From NCBI RefSeq assembly GCF_900116435.1, contig NZ_FPAZ01000007.1, forward strand, positions 124,001 to 188,000: a stretch of 64,000 nt of DNA, given 5' to 3'. Both the position numbers and the translations under genes were made by a program. This DNA comes from Pseudoalteromonas lipolytica (GTDB taxonomy: Bacteria; Pseudomonadota; Gammaproteobacteria; Enterobacterales; Alteromonadaceae). Below are positions 57,377 to 64,000 of this stretch, piece after piece. The notes under the pieces are model-generated. The model was not told where the DNA came from. It was given only the letters and a program-made list of their open reading frames with translations, and searched no databases. Numbering within the stretch: the first letter of the stretch is position 1; each line of letters begins with the position of its first letter.

Positions 57377-58839
57377 TAAAATGGACTCTCTATATTGCTC
57401 ATACCCACGTAAATCGATTTTGTTTGGGTGTAGTGATCAAGTGTTTCAATGCCGTTTTCGCGACCAATTCCCGATTGCTTATAACCGCCTACAGGCATTT
57501 CTGCTGGTGAGTTACCATAGCTATTAATCCAACAAATACCCGCTTGTAATTGGTGAATAACACGGTGGGCACGTTGGATATCTTTCGTAAACACGCCCGC
57601 AGCTAAACCGAGGTGAGTATCGTTCGCACGGCGAATCACATCGTCTTCGTCATCAAAGACTAATACGCTCATTACCGGACCAAAGATTTCTTCTTTAACA
57701 ATGGTCATGTCGTCTTTACAATCAACGAAAATGGTCGGTTCTACAAAATAGCCGTTCGGTGCTGAGGCAGGTGATAAAGCCTTACCACCGGTTAATAACG
57801 TCGCCCCTTCTGAAATACCTTTATCGATATAGCTAAGCACCAACTCTTGGTGTTTTTTAGAGATCAGCGCCCCTAAATTCACCTCAGGATCCATTGGGTC
57901 GCCAGCAATAATATTTTGCTCAGTGCGTGTTTTCAGCTCATCAATAAACTGCTGATACACATTTTTGTGCACATAAATTCGTGTACAGTTAGTACAAACT
58001 TCGCCTTGAGTATAAAAGTTACCTAGCATTGCGGCACTTACCGCTTGTGAAACATCGGCATCATCAAACACTAACAGCGGTGACTTACCGCCAAGCTCCA
58101 TGGTCAAGTCTTTTAGTGAACCCGCAGCACTTGCCATCACTTTTTTACCTGTGCCTACTTCACCCGTAAACGACACTTTTTCGATGTCTGGGTTTGCTGT
58201 TAGCCATTGACCTACTTCACCAGCCCCTTGTACAACGTTGAATACACCTGCTGGTACACCTGCTTCGATAAATATTTCAGCAAGTTTAATGGCACCCAGT
58301 GGGGTTTCTTCTGATGGTTTAAAAATCACCGCATTACCTGCAGCGAGTGCGGGGCCTGATTTCCAACACGCAATTTGCAGTGGGTAGTTCCATGCGCCAA
58401 TGCCCGCACAAATACCTAAAGGTTCTTTACGCGTGTAATAAAAGTCATTACCGACCATTTGCTGCTGACCTACTTGAGCAGGCGCAAGGCCAGCAAAATA
58501 CTCAATCACGTCTGCGCCAGTTTCTACATCAACACACTCAGCTTCTTGCCATGGTTTACCCGTATCAAGCACTTCAACTTTTGCTAGTTCATCATTACGT
58601 TCACGCAAAATAGACACCGCTTTTAATAAAATGCGACTACGCTCAATCGGGGTCATTGCAGACCAAGCAGCAAAGCCTTGCTTCGCACTTTCAATAGCGG
58701 CGTTTTGAATAAACTCATCGGCCACTTCAACGTGATAAATCACCTCGTCTGTCGCTGGGTTCTTTACCGCAAAGGTATCGCCACTTTGATTCTTCAAAAA
58801 GTGGCCATTTATAAAATTTTCGTAAACAGGTGTGGTCAT
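57376..58839 (-). CDS. betB: Betaine aldehyde dehydrogenase
   Basis: Oxidises betaine aldehyde to glycine betaine with NAD(P)+. 487 residues from the ATG at 58839, preceded by GGAG six bases upstream; a start at 58851 would overlap betI. Catalytic residues are E in [14 protein letters not shown] and C in [14 protein letters not shown], and the cofactor-binding segment [13 protein letters not shown] is present. [15 protein letters not shown] is typical of BADH. It begins one base after the betI stop. Confidence 0.97.
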   Translation of the reverse strand: MTTPVYENFINGHFLKNQSGDTFAVKNPATDEVIYHVEVADEFIQNAAIESAKQGFAAWSAMTPIERSRILLKAVSILRERNDELAKVEVLDTGKPWQEAECVDVETGADVIEYFAGLAPAQVGQQQMVGNDFYYTRKEPLGICAGIGAWNYPLQIACWKSGPALAAGNAVIFKPSEETPLGAIKLAEIFIEAGVPAGVFNVVQGAGEVGQWLTANPDIEKVSFTGEVGTGKKVMASAAGSLKDLTMELGGKSPLLVFDDADVSQAVSAAMLGNFYTQGEVCTNCTRIYVHKNVYQQFIDELKTRTEQNIIAGDPMDPEVNLGALISKKHQELVLSYIDKGISEGATLLTGGKALSPASAPNGYFVEPTIFVDCKDDMTIVKEEIFGPVMSVLVFDDEDDVIRRANDTHLGLAAGVFTKDIQRAHRVIHQLQAGICWINSYGNSPAEMPVGGYKQSGIGRENGIETLDHYTQTKSIYVGMSNIESPF

Positions 58840-58840
58840 T

Positions 58841-59431
58841 TTAGGCTCCATACTGTTTTATTAGTGAACGAATGTAGTCTTTTACTAATTGCTCACAATG
58901 TTCAAATTGATCTTGGTCTGACTTACTTAATACGGCTCTTAACCATAAACCATCGATCATGGCTGCACTTAACTCAGCAGCTAAATTAGCATCGCTATCG
59001 CTCATTAACTGTTTGAATGAGCTCAATAAATTACTAAACAAACGTTTACTATTAACGTTTTGTAAGCGATGCAATTGAGCGTCGTGCATTGAATGCGCCC
59101 AAAAGCTCAACCAGGTTTTGGTGTTATTGCTTTGCTGCTGAGTACGCGAAAAGTTTGCTTCAACGATAAACATCAGTCGTTGCTCAGGGCTGGTTTGTTG
59201 CGTTACTCGATTCAATAAAGCACTCTTTAAGCTCGACAATAAATAACGCACAGTGGCTTCAATCAAGCCCTGCTTACCACCAAAATAATGACTGATAATG
59301 CCCGACGATAAGCCGGCCTTTTTACTAATGCTATTTATGGTGGTGCCTTGCAAACCAAGCTCTGCAACCGACTCAATTGTGGCGTCAATTAACTGCTGAC
59401 GGCGAACAGGTTCCATTCCAACTTTCGGCAT
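58841..59431 (-). CDS. betI: Choline-responsive transcriptional repressor BetI
   Basis: TetR-family repressor of 196 residues that controls bet genes in response to choline. The N-terminal DNA-binding domain contains [20 protein letters not shown] and the BetI-typical start [21 protein letters not shown]. The C-terminal helical domain binds ligand. It heads betI-betB-betA-BCCT-OMP on the minus strand, and a palindromic site 12 bases upstream of its start suggests autoregulation. Confidence 0.95.
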   Translation of the reverse strand: MPKVGMEPVRRQQLIDATIESVAELGLQGTTINSISKKAGLSSGIISHYFGGKQGLIEATVRYLLSSLKSALLNRVTQQTSPEQRLMFIVEANFSRTQQQSNNTKTWLSFWAHSMHDAQLHRLQNVNSKRLFSNLLSSFKQLMSDSDANLAAELSAAMIDGLWLRAVLSKSDQDQFEHCEQLVKDYIRSLIKQYGA

Positions 59432-59442
59432 AATTTTTTATT

Positions 59443-59458
59443 GATTGAACGTTCAATT
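59443..59458. promoter_or_regulatory. BetI-like operator
   Basis: ATTGAACGTTCAAT is a perfect 14-bp palindrome (59444-59457) within GATTGAACGTTCAATT. It resembles known BetI operators (ATTGAACGTTCAAT-type) and lies 12 bp before betI. Confidence 0.75.
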
Positions 59459-59671
59459 AAAATAAATGGTAAGGTAATCAATTTGCCAATTCAAGGTTGA
59501 CAAATTGTAAACACCCGAAAACCGACCCACTAAAGTTTAGCTAAGCCTCTGTTATTCAGTTTATTATTCGAGATATAAAAAAGTTTTAAATTTATGCAAA
59601 ATAAAGTCTAAAAAGTATGAATTTAGGCAAATAAGTAGGAAACGGAGGTTATTTTTTGCGGGCTGTTTTTT

Positions 59672-59697
59672 TAAAAAAGCGCTTATTCAAGCGCTCA
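59672..59697 (-). terminator. Terminator of the NTF2-like gene
   Basis: AGCGCTT / AAGCGCT with a 4-nt loop, followed on the minus strand by six T. Confidence 0.82.
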
Positions 59698-59722
59698 CGA
59701 TACGTTAAAAGTACAGCTAAGA

Positions 59723-60190
59723 TCATTCATGGTATTTTCGAATAACGGCTATCTTGCCATTTTCTATTTCGAGTACATCCATGATGGTTTGCGTGTACTC
59801 AATGGCTTGCTGATTTTGCGGGTGGATACCTTTTGCGTGATGGGTGTAACGCAACGCAATGGCTGAGTCATTAAAAATGAAGGTATCTAGTAAGTTGGCT
59901 TGATATTCAGTGTGTGCACCAAGGTAAAAAGTCATCCCTTTGCGCATCATCGCTTTACCATCTGGCTCTCTTGAATCATCAGTTTGATAAGGTAAATGTT
60001 GGTTTGCTACATCGTCTGTTAATAAAGCTAAAAAGGCCTCTAATTCTTTTTTAGTGGCGTTAGGCGCTTGCGTTGCGACCATGGTATTAAAGTATTGCTG
60101 TGCCAGCACTGCGAGCTCCGGGTTAGCTTGCTTTGCTTGGCTGCTAAATGCGCTAAGCAGGCAAATAGCTAAAAAATAAAGATGCTTCAT
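59723..60190 (-). CDS. Secreted NTF2/SnoaL-like protein
   Basis: 155 residues. A Sec signal (LYFLAICLLSAFSSQA) precedes a small alpha+beta domain with the NTF2 pattern: AQQYFNTMVATQAP, a helix, DGKAMMRKGMTFYLGAH, IALRYTHHAKGIHPQNQQAIEY and MDVLEIENGKIAVIRKYHE at the end. Such folds are enzymes or binding proteins of diverse role, so the function is unknown. It is probably periplasmic and monocistronic, with its own terminator. Confidence 0.75.
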   Translation of the reverse strand: MKHLYFLAICLLSAFSSQAKQANPELAVLAQQYFNTMVATQAPNATKKELEAFLALLTDDVANQHLPYQTDDSREPDGKAMMRKGMTFYLGAHTEYQANLLDTFIFNDSAIALRYTHHAKGIHPQNQQAIEYTQTIMDVLEIENGKIAVIRKYHE

Positions 60191-60315
60191 TGTTATTCCT
60201 TGTTCGTTATTCTATTAATCTTAAACCTAAAATAACGACAAAGACTGTAATTAGCAATTACTTAGTAAAGACACTGCGGCTGAGTATTAAAATAACCACA
60301 TTATATTTAAAGCAT

Positions 60316-60759
60316 TTAAAACAGTAAGCTCGTCAACCAATAGCTCAGCACGATAAAACTGATGTTGGCGAGCGCCCTTACCCACCAGGGGGCAAAGCTA
60401 AACTGTAATTGACTAAATTGAGTAATAAGCACCACCACAGCCATGACACTAAACCAGGGAGTAAAAAAGAACACCGGTTTTAACTTTACTATACTCACCA
60501 CTAAATCATGTAAAGCGCCGCTAACGGCAAAGGTTACCAGTACAGCACACCAAACTGGCAGCACCTCATTACTGGGTTTCATCACGTAGCGCGATAAGTA
60601 GTAGCTCCAAATGGGATTCCAATAACGCCAAAATAAATAAAACGAACTTGCACCTAACGAACGACTCAGCATATTACGCATCGAGTCTTTATGCCCCAGC
60701 GGCACACCGGTGCGTTTTTTAACGTATTGAGCAAGGGTTATAGGCGTAGACACTGGCAT
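60316..60759 (-). CDS. MBOAT-like acyltransferase fragment (hypothetical)
   Basis: 147 residues with three predicted TM segments. SSFYLFWRYWNPIWSYYLSRYV and FAVSGALHDLVVSIV fit the pattern W..WN..w..yl...v and SG..Hd in membrane-bound O-acyltransferases, where the histidine is catalytic. Full-length MBOAT proteins are about 400-500 residues, so this is a short relative or a fragment. An ATG at 60759 is the only clear start. The substrate is unknown. Confidence 0.6.
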   Translation of the reverse strand: MPVSTPITLAQYVKKRTGVPLGHKDSMRNMLSRSLGASSFYLFWRYWNPIWSYYLSRYVMKPSNEVLPVWCAVLVTFAVSGALHDLVVSIVKLKPVFFFTPWFSVMAVVVLITQFSQLQFSFAPWWVRALANISFIVLSYWLTSLLF

Positions 60760-60910
60760 TCTCTTTTGCTATTGACCTTATCAGACTACTAAAGAGACAG
60801 TAAAAACGAAACCTATACAATGCAGGAAATTGTAACGGGTTATGACCGTGGCAAACTTAATTAGATGGGTCACTATAAAGCCCGGCTACTCGCTTGGCTT
60901 GCTATTTACT

Positions 60911-63340
60911 TTACATTTTACTTTTTACTTTATTTGTTGCTTGGCTCGTGGCTGGGTTGTCTGGCCAAAAGTGTTTTGGGTAACGCCCTTTCATCTCTTT
61001 TTGTACGTCGCGGTAACTGGTTTGCCAAAAATTCGCTAAATCTTGAGTAAGCTGCAGAGGCCGTTTTGCAGGTGATAAAAGCTCCATTAATAACGGTAAC
61101 TTACCTTGTGCAAGCAAAGGTGTGCTGGTCATGCCATACACTTCTTGCATACGCACACTCAGCTTTGCAGGGCCATCGAGCTGGTAGGTAATTCTTACAT
61201 TAGAGCCACTTGGCACAGTTAAACGCAATGGCAGTAACTCATTTAATGCACTTTGTTGTTGCCAATCAAAACAATTTTTTAGTGCTTCGCCGTAATTAAA
61301 CTTTTTTAACTGCTCAAGATTTTTAATATCACTCAGGTAAGGCGCTAACCATTGGCTATGTGCACGTAGTTCATCTCGATTAATGGTCGGGAATGACTCT
61401 GGCAACAGCGTGCTTGCCAAACTCATACGAGTGAGTAACTGTTCATTGTCAGTTTGCTCATTAAATAACTGAAAACCATGCTTGCTAAATAAGTTTAACC
61501 ACGCCTGAGTGCGCTGAGCTTTATCAAGCGGCTGTTTACTTGGCTGACTTGATACTGTGATAGCCCCTAGTTTTACTTCATCTTGATGGATGAAACGTCC
61601 TGTTTTTTCGTCGTATTCACATCGCGTCTGCGATGTGAATAAATGGCCGAGTTCATCTTCAAGTTCACTGGGCACAAACGCCACGCCAGCAAATACGCGA
61701 CTCCCTTTATGGCCGCCCATGCTGGCAATGGCAATGTAGTCATCGTTATGCCAAAACTCTTCACTTAAATCAGCACCTGCGCCATTGGCAAGTAAGTAAC
61801 CATTACCGCGTTTTTTCGCCAATCGATCAGGAAATGCAAACGCCACCAGCAAGGCAAGGTATTGCGTTTTAAGCTCAAAGGCTGCTTTCAATTGCAAACG
61901 TGATAACCAATAGTTTAATTGCTGTTTAAACACGGGATGCGGCTTTGTATGCTGGCTATGCAGCGCCAAATTAAGATCTGCAGGCATCGTTATGCGGCTT
62001 TCGAGTAAGGCGATTAAATACGCCGCTAGCTCATATATACCTGGCATCGTTACTTGTAATTTTTGTGCTTTAATCAGCATATGTGACAACCGAATATCGG
62101 CACCAAAGCTGAGCATTTGACTGCCAAGCGGTGTCAGCTTGTCATTTTCATCTATGGCTTCCAGCATTTTCAACAGCGCTGTTGCTTGCTTAATTTGTTG
62201 CTTGCTTGGTACATCAAGCAGGCTTAGCTCTTCAAGTGAAGCGCCCCATTGCTTTGCCTCAAGTAATAACTGGCTAATATCACTGGTGAGAATGTCTGGT
62301 GCGTCGTGATTATTGCGACGCTCAAAGGTTTGCTTACTCCCTAAGCGATACACCACGCCCGGTTCAATACGCCCTGCGCGACCGGCTCGCTGCACCGCCG
62401 ATGAGCGCGAAATATTTTGCGTTATAAGCTCTGTAACACCGGTTTTTAAATTAAAGCTGGCTGCACGGCGCTTACCACTGTCAATTACAATACGTATACC
62501 TTCGATGGTTAAACTGGTTTCAGCTACATTGGTGGTCAACACAACTTTACGCTTCCCTTTCGTTGCAGGGGCGATTGCAGCTTGTTGTTCTGCTTTGTTT
62601 TGTTCACCAAATAAAGTAAACACCTCGCACTGATCTGCAAGGTCGCTTAGTGCTTGCTGCACCCGTAATATTTCGCGCTGTCCGGGTAAAAAAACTAATG
62701 CGCTGCCAGCTTGCTCATTGAGCGCTTGTTTAATAATTGCGGGTATATCATCGAGCCATCGGCTTTCGTCTTTGAGTGGAATATACACTTCATCAATCGG
62801 GTAACTTCGCCCTTCAGAGGATATTATTGGGCAGTCAAAAAACTCACTGTACCGCTCACCGTCTAAGGTGGCCGACATCAGTAATATTGTTAAGTCGTCT
62901 CTCAATGCCGCTTGCGTTTCAAGGGCAAAGGCAAGCGCGGTATCTGCAGCAATTGAACGCTCATGAAACTCATCAAAAATAAGTAAATCAACGCCACTTA
63001 GCTCAGGATCGTTTTGCAGCATACGGGTCAGCATACCTTCGGTGACAATCTCAAGCCGAGTGGCGGGGCTCACTTTTGACTCCCCTCGAATACGCAAACC
63101 GACACTTTCACCGACTTTTTCGTTTTGTTGGCTCGCCAAATACTGGGCAATATTACGTGCAGCCAGACGTCTTGGCTCTAACATGACAATGTGTTTAAAG
63201 TGCCCTTCACGCATTAATGTGAGTGGCAGCCATGTTGATTTACCTGCGCCCGGTGGTGCTTGTAATAAGGCCATAGGGTTATTTTTTATTGTTGTTAGCA
63301 GGGATTGATAAATATCTTCAACTGGCAGCACGTCTGGCAT
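60911..63340 (-). CDS. hrpB: ATP-dependent helicase HrpB
   Basis: DEAH-box-type helicase of unknown substrate, often conserved with mrcB. 809 residues. Walker A is APPGAGKSTWLPL, the DExH box is LLIFDEFHERS, and SATLDG follows. The second RecA domain has VLTTNVAETSLTIEGI and QRAGRAGRIEPGVVYRL. The HrpB-specific C-terminal region runs from about residue 560 to the end (HFWPDNPATSQATNK). It matches the family length of about 810. Confidence 0.96.
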   Translation of the reverse strand: MPDVLPVEDIYQSLLTTIKNNPMALLQAPPGAGKSTWLPLTLMREGHFKHIVMLEPRRLAARNIAQYLASQQNEKVGESVGLRIRGESKVSPATRLEIVTEGMLTRMLQNDPELSGVDLLIFDEFHERSIAADTALAFALETQAALRDDLTILLMSATLDGERYSEFFDCPIISSEGRSYPIDEVYIPLKDESRWLDDIPAIIKQALNEQAGSALVFLPGQREILRVQQALSDLADQCEVFTLFGEQNKAEQQAAIAPATKGKRKVVLTTNVAETSLTIEGIRIVIDSGKRRAASFNLKTGVTELITQNISRSSAVQRAGRAGRIEPGVVYRLGSKQTFERRNNHDAPDILTSDISQLLLEAKQWGASLEELSLLDVPSKQQIKQATALLKMLEAIDENDKLTPLGSQMLSFGADIRLSHMLIKAQKLQVTMPGIYELAAYLIALLESRITMPADLNLALHSQHTKPHPVFKQQLNYWLSRLQLKAAFELKTQYLALLVAFAFPDRLAKKRGNGYLLANGAGADLSEEFWHNDDYIAIASMGGHKGSRVFAGVAFVPSELEDELGHLFTSQTRCEYDEKTGRFIHQDEVKLGAITVSSQPSKQPLDKAQRTQAWLNLFSKHGFQLFNEQTDNEQLLTRMSLASTLLPESFPTINRDELRAHSQWLAPYLSDIKNLEQLKKFNYGEALKNCFDWQQQSALNELLPLRLTVPSGSNVRITYQLDGPAKLSVRMQEVYGMTSTPLLAQGKLPLLMELLSPAKRPLQLTQDLANFWQTSYRDVQKEMKGRYPKHFWPDNPATSQATNKVKSKM

Positions 63341-63565
63341 CTCTTACTTTCTTTTTGCCCATTGTATCAAAAAACGATGAACAGCCTCTCATTGAATGAA
63401 AGAATTACAAGGTTTTCCTTAAAACCCAGTACAAATTGCAGGCATGTAACACTCTATGTCTAATCATAATAATAAAAACGATGTAATTCAGTTGGTTATA
63501 TATAAACCATGAATGGCATAACGATTGCTCTTATTAAAGTGAATGTTTAACAAAGTAAGGAGATT

Positions 63566-63766
63566 ATGATGAACAGCGATCGTTTAGAAGGCAATTGGAA
63601 AGAGTTAAAAGGTAAAGCACAACGTAAATGGGGTGAACTTACCGATGGCGATTTAGATAAAATTGAAGGTAGCCGTAAAGAGCTTGTTGGTAAAATCCAA
63701 CAAAAATACGGCAAATCGAAAGAAGAAGCTGAGAGCGAAGTTAGTGACTTTGAAAATAGTCACTAA
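63566..63766 (+). CDS. CsbD-like stress response protein
   Basis: 66-residue small acidic/basic helical protein of the CsbD/YjbJ family. LEGNWKELKGKAQRKWGELTD and DKIEGSRKELVGKIQQKYGK are the two family segments. It is induced by general stress in other bacteria. Two adjacent ATGs exist (63566 and 63569); an AAGGAG site lies upstream. Confidence 0.92.
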   Translation: MMNSDRLEGNWKELKGKAQRKWGELTDGDLDKIEGSRKELVGKIQQKYGKSKEEAESEVSDFENSH

Positions 63767-63775
63767 TTTTGCACA

Positions 63776-63822
63776 TAAAAAGACCCCCAGTAATTGGAAT
63801 GTCCAACTATTGGGGGTCACTT
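63776..63822 (-). terminator. Terminator of the diguanylate cyclase gene
   Basis: GACCCCCA / TGGGGGTC stem continues into an inner imperfect stem, with AAAA on the left; on the minus strand the T-run follows the hairpin, so it ends the minus-strand gene. Confidence 0.7.
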
Positions 63823-63844
63823 CATTTTGGCGGTTTTTTATTAC

Positions 63845-64000
63845 CTAAGCAGGTGAATGTGTTTCACTATCTAGCTCAGCAACGGTTTGGTTTTTACCGT
63901 GTGATTTAGCAAGGTATAAACACTTATCTGCCACACTTAAACAGTGATCAATGCTCTCGTTAGAAGCCCGCTGATGAAGCCCTATGCTCAGCGTCACTTT
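63845..64000 (-). CDS. Diguanylate cyclase, C-terminal part (partial)
   Basis: The minus strand is open from the window edge for 51 codons to a TAG at 63845-63847. VTLSIGLHQRAS, then DHCLSVADKCLYLAKSHGKN, is the end of a GGDEF domain, which makes cyclic di-GMP. The active-site loop and any sensor domain lie beyond the window. Confidence 0.85.
   Translation of the reverse strand, partial: KVTLSIGLHQRASNESIDHCLSVADKCLYLAKSHGKNQTVAELDSETHSPA

Noticed and set aside
60842..61050. Small hydrophobic ORFs on the plus strand
   Set aside because: They run antisense to the well-supported 3' end of hrpB, lack good ribosome-binding sites and show no family features.

Overview
The window looks like chromosome from a marine gammaproteobacterium of the order Alteromonadales, most probably Pseudoalteromonas. 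Three things point there. The order barA / rlmD-relA-mazG-pyrG-eno and the block lepA-lepB-rnc-era-recO-pdxJ beside rpoE-rseA-rseB-rseC and nadB are gammaproteobacterial. The base composition is moderately AT-rich. Several products (a TIGR02001-type outer-membrane protein, a DUF481 barrel, a marine-type bet operon, an arabinanase) are common in this group. The genus is inferred from general knowledge; no database search was run.

Layout. Positions 1-3640 are an AT-rich accessory segment with unrecognised genes: a secreted cysteine-containing protein, a split DUF2384-type antitoxin without a visible toxin, a protein with uracil-DNA-glycosylase-like motifs, and a small basic protein. An array of palindromes follows (3595-3800). 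From 4132 to 9522 lies the glycine cleavage operon gcvT-gcvH-gcvP (minus strand) and a short GcvT-like paralogue, divergent from an LrhA-like LysR regulator. A TonB-dependent receptor follows (10954-13104).

Positions 13243-24419 hold eno, pyrG, mazG, relA and rlmD (minus) divergent from the hybrid sensor kinase barA (plus), with a small lipoprotein and a membrane protein after it. Positions 24491-33015 are one long minus-strand run: rpoE-rseABC (envelope stress, with a sigma-E-like promoter in front), lepA-lepB-rnc-era-recO-pdxJ (translation, secretion, RNA processing, repair, vitamin B6). nadB runs divergently, separated by a 145-bp element with terminal inverted repeats that resembles a MITE. 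sdhE-ygfX, ygfZ and a SlyD-type prolyl isomerase follow.

Positions 37253-46427 carry envelope and transport genes: a PH-like membrane protein, a DUF481 barrel, a DUF440 DNA-mimic protein, an RND efflux pump with its lipoprotein adaptor, an enoyl-CoA hydratase, an lrgA/lrgB pair and an MscS channel. Positions 46441-48146 are an iron-regulated PepSY operon with a Fur-box-like operator. Then come a lectin-linked GH43 arabinanase, a kinase-fold protein, a MarR regulator, a coiled-coil membrane protein and a Tat-exported dienelactone hydrolase.

Positions 53639-59431 are a choline-to-glycine-betaine operon: betI-betB-betA, a short BCCT transporter and an outer-membrane protein, with a palindromic BetI-like operator before betI. 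The window ends with an NTF2-like secreted protein, an MBOAT-like fragment, the helicase hrpB, a CsbD stress protein and the 3' end of a diguanylate cyclase gene. No rRNA, tRNA, CRISPR array or insertion-sequence transposase was seen.
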